A DNA stretch of 9,432 nucleotides, taken from an uncultured Clostridia bacterium (GTDB lineage: Bacteria > Bacillota > Clostridia > Christensenellales > Aristaeellaceae). Shown here piece by piece: positions 1 through 6,148 of this stretch (the stretch's first letter is position 1; each line of letters opens with the position of its first letter). Position numbers and translations under genes: made by a program. The notes under the pieces were generated by a model, which was not told the origin of the DNA, searched no databases, and saw only the letters and a program-made list of their open reading frames with translations. Location: positions 1-9,432 of the forward strand of contig CALVTV010000215.1 in assembly GCA_944363005.1 (NCBI GenBank). Reading direction: 5' to 3'.

Positions 1-116
1 TGCTCTTCCCGGGCGAGGTGGGGCTCGAGCATCAGGCCAATGAGAGCATCGACTTGGCGAACTTTGCGCGCGCGGCACGGATCTACGCTTACGCCATCGT
101 CGCGCTCTGCGGCTGA
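1..116 (+). CDS. M20-family metallopeptidase (dipeptidase-like), C-terminal end only
   Basis: Reading from base 3, the last 37 codons before the TGA at 114-116 are open, and the gene begins outside the window. The visible tail contains LFPGEVGLEHQANESID followed by an amphipathic helix with ARAARIYAYAI. This matches the end of M20/PepV-like dipeptidases, where a conserved His (here in LEHQANE) is a metal ligand and the chain closes with a helix of the form xxAxIYAxAI. The family are zinc-dependent, usually cytoplasmic, peptidases acting on short or modified peptides. With so little visible, the substrate and exact subfamily cannot be given. No terminator directly follows the stop; the first convincing one on this strand is at 424-462, so the transcript may carry a long structured 3' region. 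Confidence 0.72.
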   Translation, partial: LFPGEVGLEHQANESIDLANFARAARIYAYAIVALCG

Positions 117-331
117 TCTTAAAGCCAGGTAGCTTGAAACCGCCGCGAAGCGAGAATGGGGAGTCTGAGGGGCGAAGATCCGGGGAACTCGCATAGTCGC
201 GCCGCTTGCGGCGCTCCTTGCGATTCCCGACGCTCCGCCGGGCTGTTTCGCCCACAGGGCGCGCCCGGCTCCGGTCCCCTCAGGCGGGGGGGCAGGGCAG
301 CCGCCCCGCAGTAACCCCAAAAGGAAAGCGA

Positions 332-369
332 GTTTCAGAGCAGGCGGCGAAGCCGCCTACGATTGAAAC
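332..369 (+). repeat. Two-part perfect inverted repeat (stem-loop)
   Basis: The outer arms are GTTTCA (332-337) and TGAAAC (364-369). The inner arms are AGGCGGC (342-348) and GCCGCCT (352-358) around a GAA loop, with a short asymmetric internal loop between the two helices. No T-run follows, so it is not a terminator. It is the best-defined single hairpin of the 117-462 region. Confidence 0.7.
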
Positions 370-423
370 GGGTTGTATAGGCAAAGCCGCAAACGGGCGC
401 CGCCCCGAACTTCAACAGAATCG

Positions 424-462
424 AAAGACCGCATGCCCCCAAATCGGGTGCGCGGTCTTTTT
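424..462 (+). terminator. Intrinsic terminator ending the 117-423 region
   Basis: AAAGACCGC (424-432) and GCGGTCTTT (452-460) form a perfect 9-bp stem, with CCC/GGG pairing possible in the interior. The right arm runs into TTTTT (458-462). On the opposite strand the T-run is only three bases, so it mainly stops + strand transcripts, that is, RNA from the peptidase gene or from a non-coding transcript in 117-423. It separates that transcript from the gene at 504. Confidence 0.8.
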
Positions 463-503
463 CGCATGGGTTTCGCATAGCAATCGCGGGAGGGGGGATC
501 AGC

Positions 504-1100
504 ATGCGTCGGATGCTGTATGTCCAGAGCCGAACGCCGGGTGCGCTCGTGATCAATGGACAGTTTTGTGGGCCGCTGGAGGGGATGGGGCAGGCCTTTC
601 CGGCGGATATGAACGCCGAAATTTACATGCAACACTTCCCGTTTTCCCGGGAAGCGCCGCCGTTGACCGTCGCTTTGCAGCTCACAAATGGGCAAATCAC
701 GCGGCTTGAACCGCAAGACGGCGCGTATGCGTTGCTCTGGCCGGATGGCATCATTCAACTCGAACTCATGCCTCTGGCCGCGCAGACGGCGGCGGACGAT
801 GCGCAGGAACAGGCCGCCGCGGGCGTGCTGCTGCGCTATCTGAGCGGACGGCTGGCGGGCGACGCGCAGGCGGCAACGCTGCTCATGCGCGCGCAGGATG
901 CGCCGGATTTGACCGGCTATGAGGCTGTGGTGCCGCTGCGCTTTGCGCCCGTCAACGCTCCGGATCGCTTTGACGAGCGCGCGGGCCTCTTGCATCGCCT
1001 CGCTCCGAACATGGCGAGGGTCGATGCCGCGCTGGCGGCGACCGTGCCCGTGGGTCAGGGACGGCGCCTGATTGAACGCATCGAGATCATGCGGACGTAA
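504..1100 (+). CDS. Conserved-looking hypothetical protein, 198 aa, function unknown
   Basis: I do not recognise this protein. It starts at ATG 504 with a purine-rich site GGGAGGGGGG at about 487-496, seven bases upstream, and stops at TAA 1098-1100. There is no signal peptide and no clear membrane segment, so it is probably cytoplasmic. The N-terminal half (residues about 5-90) alternates hydrophobic and polar residues, suggesting beta strands, and is rich in Gly and Pro (GQFCGPLEGMGQAFPAD). The middle (about 95-135) is Ala/Gln/Asp-rich and probably helical. The C-terminus contains RLIERIEIM. Codon use matches the neighbours, with G/C-rich third positions, which supports real coding. A long open frame in another phase (206-709) overlaps its start and is treated as spurious. 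No clean promoter was found between the terminator at 424-462 and the start. The next gene has its own promoter, so this is probably a single-gene unit. Confidence 0.75.
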   Translation: MRRMLYVQSRTPGALVINGQFCGPLEGMGQAFPADMNAEIYMQHFPFSREAPPLTVALQLTNGQITRLEPQDGAYALLWPDGIIQLELMPLAAQTAADDAQEQAAAGVLLRYLSGRLAGDAQAATLLMRAQDAPDLTGYEAVVPLRFAPVNAPDRFDERAGLLHRLAPNMARVDAALAATVPVGQGRRLIERIEIMRT

Positions 1101-1113
1101 CCCCGCGCCGCAC

Positions 1114-1142
1114 TTGCAATTTCGTCCGCCAGCGGGTATAAT
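1114..1142 (+). promoter_or_regulatory. Sigma-A-type promoter for the DUF1292 gene
   Basis: The -10 box is a perfect TATAAT at 1137-1142. The -35 box is TTGCAA at 1114-1119 (4 of 6 to TTGACA), with a 17-base spacer. Transcription would begin near 1149, giving a leader of about 40 bases. The leader holds a small GCGC-TTCG-GCGC hairpin (1158-1169) just before the AGGAGG site at 1174-1179. Confidence 0.72.
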
Positions 1143-1187
1143 GAAGCGTATCACGGTGCGCTTCGGCGCGGACAGGAGGTTTTTCAC

Positions 1188-1508
1188 ATGACCCCGGAAG
1201 AGATGGAAGAGCGCGATATCGTCGAGTTCACGGACGAACAGGGCAATACGCTGCTGCTCGAGGTGATGGACTATTTCTTCTACAACGGCGAGGAGTTTGC
1301 CGCGCTGTGCGACGCGAAGGAAGAGGCAGCGGACGACGATCACGATGACGACCCGGTGTACATCATGAAGATCAACAGCTTCACCGACGAAAACGGTGAG
1401 GAAATGGAAGAGTTTGTCCCGCCGGATGAGGCGCTGATGGAAAAGCTGATCGCGGTCGTGCGCACGCGCTTTGCCGAGGACGCCGACGATGAGGACGATG
1501 AGGAGTAA
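1188..1508 (+). CDS. DUF1292 family protein (YrzB-like), 106 aa
   Basis: This small, very acidic protein of the DUF1292 family is widespread in Bacillota and has no established function. The family pattern is visible. It begins with a strand-rich segment (residues about 8-30: DIVEFTDEQGNTLLLEVMDYF), continues with a segment on the NGEEFAALCD pattern, and then has VYIMKI followed by an acidic stretch. It ends in a run of Asp and Glu (about 96-106). An extra acidic insertion (AADDDHDDD, about 48-56) lies before VYIMKI. ATG 1188 is fixed by AGGAGG at 1174-1179, eight bases upstream. The gene has its own promoter, and the first terminator-like hairpin after it is at 1593-1616. In many Bacillota, DUF1292 genes lie near housekeeping loci, and its place before uvrC fits that. 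The family assignment is by pattern and is fairly secure; the function is unknown. Confidence 0.87.
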   Translation: MTPEEMEERDIVEFTDEQGNTLLLEVMDYFFYNGEEFAALCDAKEEAADDDHDDDPVYIMKINSFTDENGEEMEEFVPPDEALMEKLIAVVRTRFAEDADDEDDEE

Positions 1509-1565
1509 ATCACGCGAAAGGGACGCTTTTTAGTCTGCGTTGTTTGACGCAAGGGCGTGGATTGC

Positions 1566-1583
1566 CCGGCCATGCAGGGCCGG
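1566..1583 (+). repeat. Perfect 6-bp GC stem-loop upstream of uvrC
   Basis: CCGGCC (1566-1571) and GGCCGG (1578-1583) flank a six-base loop. A smaller hairpin, TGCGT (1536-1540) with ACGCA (1547-1551), lies before it and the terminator-like hairpin at 1593 follows it, giving three stem-loops in a row between the DUF1292 gene and uvrC. No T-run follows this stem. Confidence 0.6.
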
Positions 1584-1592
1584 TTGCCGCAG

Positions 1593-1616
1593 GCGGGGAA
1601 TCTCCCCGCTTTCTTT
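1593..1616 (+). terminator. Probable intrinsic terminator or attenuator just before uvrC
   Basis: GCGGGGA (1593-1599) and TCCCCGC (1603-1609) form a perfect 7-bp stem with a three-base loop, followed by TTTCTTT (1610-1616). It is well placed to end the DUF1292 transcript. It lies only 22 bases before the uvrC start, and I find no promoter between it and uvrC. Some transcripts must therefore read through, or the uvrC promoter lies upstream and this hairpin acts as an attenuator. Confidence 0.65.
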
Positions 1617-1638
1617 CGTTCGGACGGGAGGGTGAAGA

Positions 1639-3558
1639 ATGAACGATCTGCTCCGGCTCAAAATCGAAAAATTGCCCACCTGCCCAGGCTGTTACCTGAT
1701 GAAGAGCGAGGGGCGGATCATTTACGTGGGCAAGGCGGTCAACCTCAAAAACCGCGTCAGCCAGTATTTCCACGCCTCGCGCGAGCACACGGTCAAGGTG
1801 CGCGCCATGGTCGAGCATATCGATGACTTTGATATCGTGCTCTGCGACACGAACCTGGAAGCGCTCATTTTGGAATGCAACCTCATCAAGCTGCATCGCC
1901 CGCAGTACAACATCCTGCTCAAGGACGACAAGCACTACCCGTATCTGCGCATCGACGTTGCGCAGGATTACCCGCGCGTGGAGCTGGTGCGCCGCGTGCA
2001 GAAGGACAAGGCGCGCTACTTCGGGCCGTATATGGGCGCGACGGGCGTGCGCGAGGTGCTTGACGTGCTGCGCGGCCTGTTTCCGCTGCGCACATGCAGC
2101 CAGGTCATCCGCCCCGGCATGCACAAGCGCCCCTGCCTGCATCATCAGGTGGGCGAGTGCCTGGCGCCCTGCGCGGGCCTGACCACGCCGGAGGAATACG
2201 GCAAGGTTGTGCAGGAGGTCATCGACTTTCTCGGCGGCAAGAGCGAGGCCGTCGTGGACAGGCTCACCCGCGAGATGACGCAGGCCGCGCGCGAGATGCG
2301 CTTTGAGCAGGCGGCGATGCTGCGCGACCGGATTGCGGACGTGCAGAAGCTGATGGAGCGCCAGAAGGCGATCAACGTGCGCGGCGGGGATCAGGACATC
2401 CTCGCCAGCGTGAGCGACGGCATCGATGCGATGGTGGAGGTCGTGTATGTGCGCGGCGGGCACATGATCGGCGCGGAAAACTACGCGCTCGAGGGCGCGG
2501 GCGATCAGACCTGCGCGCAGGTGCTCGGGGAGTTCATCGTTCAGTTTTACGACGACGGGCGCGCGCCGGCCGGCGAGATCCTCTGCCTCGAATTGCCGGA
2601 GCAGGCGGAGGACATCGAAAGTCTGCTCACCGCGCGGCGCGAAGGCCGCAAGGTCACGCTGCGCGAACCGCAGCGCGGCACGAAGCATCAGTTGGTGGAA
2701 CTGGCGGTGCGCAATGCCCGCGACGCGCTGGCCAAGCGCAACGCCCACCTCTCCCGCCATCATGAGCGGACCGTCGGCGCCTGCGAAGCGCTTGCCCATG
2801 CCGTCGGCATGCAGCAGGTTCCGCGGCGCATCGAGGGCTACGACATCTCCAACACGCAGGGCGTGCTCTCCGTGGCGAGCATGGTCGTGGCCATCGACGG
2901 CGAGGCCGCGCACAAGGAATACCGGCATTTCCGCATCAAGACCGTCGAGGGCGCCAACGACTTCGCCTCCATGAACGAGGTGCTCACCCGCCGCCTGACG
3001 CGCGCCCGCCAGGAGCGCGAGGCGCTGATGGCGCAAGGGCGGCTGAATCCGGACGGCACGCTCCCCGAGGGCGCGCCGCCGCTGACGGGTTTTGCCGACC
3101 TGCCGGATCTGATCCTCATCGACGGCGGCCCCCAGCAGCTGCGCTTTGCGCGCGAGGCCATGCTCGCCGTGGGCTACAACATCCCGATCTTCGGCCTGGC
3201 CAAGCGGCTGGAGGAGATCTTCCTGCCGGATCAGGAAGAGAGCATCCTGCTTGACCGCAAGTCGCCCGCGCTGCACCTCATCCAGCGCATCCGCGACGAG
3301 GCGCACCGCTTCGGCATCACCCATCACCGCAAACTGCGCCAGCAGGCGGGCATGCACTCCTCCCTGGAGGATATCCCGGGCATTGGCCCGGCCCGTCGCC
3401 GCGCGCTGCTTGCGCACTTTAAGACGATCGCCGCCATCGCCGCGGCGACGCCCGAGGCGCTTGGCGAAGTAGAGGGCATCGGCCCGGCGCAGGCGCGGAC
3501 GATCTATGCGCATTACCACAAGGAGGAACGAGGCGATGGAGAGACTGGCGGCGTTTGA
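1639..3558 (+). CDS. uvrC: Excinuclease ABC subunit C (UvrC)
   Basis: UvrC makes both incisions around a lesion in bacterial nucleotide excision repair after recruitment by the UvrB-DNA complex. The 639-residue protein is slightly longer than the usual 590-620. An N-terminal GIY-YIG nuclease domain shows GCYL at 17-20 (the first Tyr motif, more often GVY), IYVGKA at 28-33, and the conserved segment EALILECNLIK at 74-84. Cys153, Cys166, Cys174 and Cys178 match the conserved cysteine set reported to hold an Fe-S cluster in UvrC. The UvrB-binding UVR motif is FEQAAMLRDRI (222-232). The RNase H-like second nuclease has Asp402 in GYDISN, Asp495 in LILIDGG, and DEAHRF (553-558). Tandem helix-hairpin-helix motifs follow (PGIGPARRRAL 580-590, VEGIGPAQAR 611-620). 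ATG 1639 has GGGAGGGTG upstream. It overlaps the next start by 23 bases and probably heads a uvrC-small ORF-yifB unit. Confidence 0.97.
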   Translation: MNDLLRLKIEKLPTCPGCYLMKSEGRIIYVGKAVNLKNRVSQYFHASREHTVKVRAMVEHIDDFDIVLCDTNLEALILECNLIKLHRPQYNILLKDDKHYPYLRIDVAQDYPRVELVRRVQKDKARYFGPYMGATGVREVLDVLRGLFPLRTCSQVIRPGMHKRPCLHHQVGECLAPCAGLTTPEEYGKVVQEVIDFLGGKSEAVVDRLTREMTQAAREMRFEQAAMLRDRIADVQKLMERQKAINVRGGDQDILASVSDGIDAMVEVVYVRGGHMIGAENYALEGAGDQTCAQVLGEFIVQFYDDGRAPAGEILCLELPEQAEDIESLLTARREGRKVTLREPQRGTKHQLVELAVRNARDALAKRNAHLSRHHERTVGACEALAHAVGMQQVPRRIEGYDISNTQGVLSVASMVVAIDGEAAHKEYRHFRIKTVEGANDFASMNEVLTRRLTRARQEREALMAQGRLNPDGTLPEGAPPLTGFADLPDLILIDGGPQQLRFAREAMLAVGYNIPIFGLAKRLEEIFLPDQEESILLDRKSPALHLIQRIRDEAHRFGITHHRKLRQQAGMHSSLEDIPGIGPARRRALLAHFKTIAAIAAATPEALGEVEGIGPAQARTIYAHYHKEERGDGETGGV

Positions 3559-3730
3559 AGCCATGCTTGCCGCCGTGCGCGCGGAGTACGCGCAGACGGC
3601 GCAGAAGATGGGCGAGCTCAAGGCGCAGGGGCGCGAGAAGTCCGCGACCTATCGCCAGTTGATGGCGCGCAAGCTTCAGCTCGCCCAGATGATCGAGATG
3701 TATAGGGAGTACGGCCTCATCGAGGGATAA
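3536..3730 (+). CDS. Small helical (coiled-coil-like) protein, 64 aa, function unknown
   Basis: This small gene lies between uvrC and yifB and is not one I can name. I chose ATG 3536 because AGGAGG at 3521-3526 sits nine bases upstream; an earlier in-frame ATG at 3506 has no such site. The start overlaps the last 23 bases of uvrC, suggesting translational coupling. The predicted 64 residues are almost entirely helix-forming: an Ala/Glu/Met-rich helix (residues 1-32), a short break at GREKSATY (32-39), then a second helix (40-58) ending YREYGLIEG. Hydrophobic residues recur at heptad-like spacing, consistent with a helical hairpin or short coiled coil. There are no cysteines, signal peptide or membrane segment. 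Codon use matches the flanking genes. Its position hints at an accessory role in DNA repair or uptake, but nothing in the sequence shows this. Confidence 0.82.
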   Translation: MERLAAFEAMLAAVRAEYAQTAQKMGELKAQGREKSATYRQLMARKLQLAQMIEMYREYGLIEG

Positions 3731-3749
3731 ACGCGGAGGAGGGACCGCC

Positions 3750-5282
3750 ATGTTGGCCAGCGTCAGCAGCCTGGGGCTGATGGGCATCGAGGGGTATCAG
3801 GTCACGGTGGAGGCGTATGCCGCCGACGGTATGCCGATGTTCGAGGTGGTCGGCCTGCCGGACGCCGCCGTCAAGGAGAGCCGTGAGCGCGTGCGCGCGG
3901 CGATGGCTTCCTGCGGCCTGAGCTTCCCGGTGGCGCGGCTGACGGGCAACCTTGCACCGGCGGACGTGCGCAAGGAAGGCCCCGCGTACGATTTGCCCAT
4001 CGCGATGGCGATTCTGTGCGCCGGGGGCACGGTCGATGCCGGGCGGCTTGGGGGCTTGGCGGTGGTGGGGGAGCTTTCGCTCTCCGGGGACGTGATGCCG
4101 GTGCGCGGCGCACTGTCCATGGCCATTGCGGCGCGGGCGTGCGGCCTCAAGGCGTTGCTCTTGCCGGCAGACAATGCGCGCGAGGCGGCCTGCGTGGAGG
4201 GGCTGCGCGTGCTGGGCGTGCACAACCTGCGGGAGGTGCTCGCGTTTTTGCGCGGCGAAGCGGAAATTGAGCCGCAGGTCTGCACACCCTACGCCGCGAT
4301 GCTTCGGGATCGCGTGACGCGGCACGACTTTGCCGACGTGCGCGGACAGAAGAGCGCCAAGCGTGCGCTGGAAATTGCGGCGGCCGGCGGGCACAACGCG
4401 CTGATGATCGGCCCGCCGGGCAGCGGCAAGACGATGATGGCGCGCTGTCTGCCGGGCATTTTGCCGGACATGACGCTGGAAGAGGCGCTGGAGGTCACGC
4501 GCATCCACAGCGCGGCGGGAGCGTTGCCGCCGGACAGCGGGCTGCTGTTGGAGCGGCCGTTCCGCGCGCCGCACCACACGGCCAGCGCTGTGGCGCTTGT
4601 GGGTGGCGGGAGCAAGGCACGCCCGGGCGAAATCAGCCTGGCGCACCACGGCGTGCTGTTCCTGGACGAGCTGCCCGAATACAACCGGCAGGCGCTGGAG
4701 GCGATGCGCCAACCGCTGGAGGACGGCTTTGTGAGCGTGGTGCGCGTGAACGCACAGGCGCGCTATCCCGCCCGCGCGATGCTCGTGGCGGCGATGAACC
4801 CCTGTCCCTGCGGCAACTACGGCAGTCGCACCCAGACCTGCCGCTGCAAGCCCGGGGAGATAGCGCGCTATCTGGGGCGCATTTCCGGGCCGCTGCTCGA
4901 TCGGATCGACATGCAGCTGGAGGTCGCCGCCGTGCCCGTGCGCGAGATCACGTCGGGCGCGCCGGAAGAACCCTCTTCGGTCATCCGCGAGCGCGTGCAG
5001 GCGGCCCGGGAGCGCCAGCGCGTCCGGTATGCCGGGGAAGGCGTGAACTGCAATGCGGAGCTCTCGGCCCGGCAGGTGAGCCGCTACTGCGCGCTTGATG
5101 CGGGCTGTCAGGCGCTCATCGAGCGCGCGTGCGAGAAATACCACCTCTCCATGCGCGCGGTCAGCCGCACGCTCAAGGTCGCGCGCACCATCGCGGACCT
5201 GGCGGGCGAAGCGCAGATCGGCCGGGCGCACGTTCTGGAGGCGCTTAGTTACCGCAACCTGGAGGGCGGCTATTTTAAATGA
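3750..5282 (+). CDS. yifB: YifB/ComM-family AAA+ ATPase (Mg-chelatase-related)
   Basis: This 510-residue protein is full length for the YifB/ComM family. In Gram-negative bacteria ComM is a hexameric helicase that drives branch migration during natural transformation; in Bacillota the role is less studied. The N-terminal domain (about 1-165) has the Lon-protease-like S5 fold signature, including MFEVVGLPDAAVKESRERV (30-48) and GPAYDLPIA (77-85), but is not expected to be proteolytic. The Mg-chelatase-type ATPase core carries Walker A GPPGSGKT (221-228) and Walker B VLFLDE (302-307). It also has FRAPHHTAS (271-279) and a cysteine cluster, C352/C354/C364/C366, typical of the family, followed by GPLLDRID (380-387). 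The C-terminal Mg-chelatase helical domain spans about 405-502. GGAGGAGGG at 3735-3743 precedes ATG 3750. The gene begins 19 bases after the small ORF. No terminator follows; a new promoter starts within two bases of its stop. Confidence 0.95.
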   Translation: MLASVSSLGLMGIEGYQVTVEAYAADGMPMFEVVGLPDAAVKESRERVRAAMASCGLSFPVARLTGNLAPADVRKEGPAYDLPIAMAILCAGGTVDAGRLGGLAVVGELSLSGDVMPVRGALSMAIAARACGLKALLLPADNAREAACVEGLRVLGVHNLREVLAFLRGEAEIEPQVCTPYAAMLRDRVTRHDFADVRGQKSAKRALEIAAAGGHNALMIGPPGSGKTMMARCLPGILPDMTLEEALEVTRIHSAAGALPPDSGLLLERPFRAPHHTASAVALVGGGSKARPGEISLAHHGVLFLDELPEYNRQALEAMRQPLEDGFVSVVRVNAQARYPARAMLVAAMNPCPCGNYGSRTQTCRCKPGEIARYLGRISGPLLDRIDMQLEVAAVPVREITSGAPEEPSSVIRERVQAARERQRVRYAGEGVNCNAELSARQVSRYCALDAGCQALIERACEKYHLSMRAVSRTLKVARTIADLAGEAQIGRAHVLEALSYRNLEGGYFK

Positions 5283-5283
5283 C

Positions 5284-5313
5284 TTGTCGCGCGTTCAGGT
5301 TTTTGGGTATAAT
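5284..5313 (+). promoter_or_regulatory. Sigma-A-type promoter for the esterase-kinase-DUF3842 operon
   Basis: The -10 box is a perfect TATAAT at 5308-5313. The -35 box is TTGTCG at 5284-5289 (4 of 6), with an 18-base spacer. It begins immediately after the yifB stop. Transcription from about 5320 would give a leader of about 50 bases, whose 5' end can form the hairpin GCCGC (5324-5328) with GCGGC (5335-5339). The promoter also argues that the hydrolase starts at 5369, not at the upstream in-frame ATG at 5279. Confidence 0.7.
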
Positions 5314-5368
5314 CAGACAATGCGCCGCGCGAATGCGGCAATCAAGCGAGAGAACCGAGGTCTTTTGC

Positions 5369-6148
5369 ATGGTAGAAAAACGGGAAATCTGGTTTACGCC
5401 GGCAGGCGCGACCCGCGGACTGCACATCTATCTGCCCGATGGATATCAGGAAAGCGAAGAGCGTTACCCGGTGATGTACTTCTTTGACGGGCACAACCTC
5501 TTCTTTGACGAAGACGCCACCTACGGCAAGAGCTGGGGGCTCAAGGCGTTTCTCGACGGCTGGTCAAAGCCCCTGATCGTCGTGGGCCTGGAGTGCAGCC
5601 ACGAGGGCGACCAGCGGCTCACGGAGTACTGCCCGTATCACTTCACCAAGGGCTTCCTGGGCGAAATCGACGGCACGGGCGACGCGACGCTCCGTTTCAT
5701 GATCGGGGAGCTCAAGCCGATGATCGATCGCGAATACCGCACGATGCCCTTTCGCGAGTGCACGGCCATCGGCGGTTCGAGCATGGGCGGGCTGATGAGC
5801 CTGTATGGCGTGATCCGCTACAACCGGTGGTTCTCGAAGGCGGCATGCCTGTCGAGCACCATCGGGCCGTGCATGGAGGACTTCCGGGCGGACATCGCCG
5901 CCTGTGACATCTCGCCGGACACGCGCGTGTATCTGTCCTGGGGAAGCGAGGAGGGCGGCGGCTCCAAGCGGTATCCCCGCAAGGACAACGACGATATCAT
6001 GTCCCGGCGCAACAGCGAACTGGCGGGCCTGCTCGAGAAAAAGGGCGCGACCACGCGACTGTACGGCCAGCCGGGCGGACGGCATTGCGAGGCCGACTGG
6101 GAGAAGCAGGTGCCCCGGTTCATGAACTTCCTGTGGCTGAACGCATGA
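5369..6148 (+). CDS. Alpha/beta hydrolase, esterase D / enterochelin-esterase-like (PF00756 type), 259 aa
   Basis: This is probably a serine esterase or acyl hydrolase of the esterase D family; the substrate is unknown. No signal peptide is present, so it should act in the cytoplasm. The fold markers appear in order: the N-terminal strand LHIYLPDGYQ (18-27), RYPVMYFFDGHNLF (32-45), PLIVVGLE (68-75), the nucleophile elbow GSSMG (136-140) with Ser138, and a C-terminal GGRHCEADW (236-244) whose His239 would complete the triad. The acid residue is probably an Asp or Glu in the stretch around 193-209, but I cannot assign it. ATG 5369 has only a modest GAGG site (5357-5360). It is preferred because an upstream in-frame ATG (5279) lies before the promoter's -10 box and would add an unrelated 30-residue extension. 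Its stop overlaps the next start (ATGA, 6145-6148), so the two genes are probably translationally coupled. Confidence 0.88.
   Translation: MVEKREIWFTPAGATRGLHIYLPDGYQESEERYPVMYFFDGHNLFFDEDATYGKSWGLKAFLDGWSKPLIVVGLECSHEGDQRLTEYCPYHFTKGFLGEIDGTGDATLRFMIGELKPMIDREYRTMPFRECTAIGGSSMGGLMSLYGVIRYNRWFSKAACLSSTIGPCMEDFRADIAACDISPDTRVYLSWGSEEGGGSKRYPRKDNDDIMSRRNSELAGLLEKKGATTRLYGQPGGRHCEADWEKQVPRFMNFLWLNA

Larger units (their letters stand above)
117..503 (+). other. 387-base intergenic region rich in nested inverted repeats; candidate structured RNA or dispersed repeat
   Basis: I see no credible gene here. Several inverted repeats nest without crossing. CTGAGGGG (165-172) pairs with CCCCTCAG (276-283), extendable by a G-U and a G-C pair to 163/285. 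Inside it lie CCGG 180-183 with 271-274, a hairpin at 199-204/209-214, and GCCGGGC (237-243) with GCCCGGC (263-269). Further right, GTTTCA (332-337) pairs with TGAAAC (364-369) around a second perfect stem, AGGCGGC 342-348 with GCCGCCT 352-358. A terminator closes the region at 424-462. No convincing promoter is visible near 117-165. It may be a non-coding RNA, a structured 3' UTR of the peptidase gene, or a copy of a hairpin-forming intergenic repeat of the kind common in Clostridia. It matches none of the common RNAs I checked by eye (RNase P, tmRNA, SRP, 6S). Confidence 0.5.

Noticed and set aside
361..369. GATTGAAAC, resembling the 3' end of some CRISPR repeats
   Set aside because: It occurs once, with no regularly spaced copies, and is explained as the right arm of the 332-369 hairpin.
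460..478. Direct repeat TTTCGCAT (460-467 and 471-478) before the 504 gene as an operator
   Set aside because: It is too short and isolated to support a binding-site claim, and part of it is the terminator T-run.
206..709. A 167-codon + strand open frame overlapping the structured region and the start of the 504 gene
   Set aside because: It has no ribosome site, runs through the terminator at 424-462, overlaps a better-supported gene and reads as Arg/Pro/Gly-rich repeat-like sequence.
357..1343. A 328-codon open frame on the - strand covering the 504 gene
   Set aside because: It is antisense to the 504 and DUF1292 genes, and its Arg/His-rich composition is typical of a shadow frame.
1510..3621. 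A 703-codon open frame on the - strand across uvrC
   Set aside because: It is antisense to an unmistakable uvrC. In GC-rich coding DNA the opposite strand often stays open. The translation is Arg/Ala/His-rich without any domain.
3717..5231. A 504-codon open frame on the - strand across yifB
   Set aside because: It lies antisense to a full-length YifB/ComM gene, with low-complexity Arg/His/Ala-rich translation and no recognisable motif.
5279..5368. A 30-codon N-terminal extension of the hydrolase from ATG 5279
   Set aside because: The extension spans the promoter and lies outside its transcript. It overlaps the yifB stop and has no fold-like sequence, and ATG 5369 begins exactly where family similarity begins.
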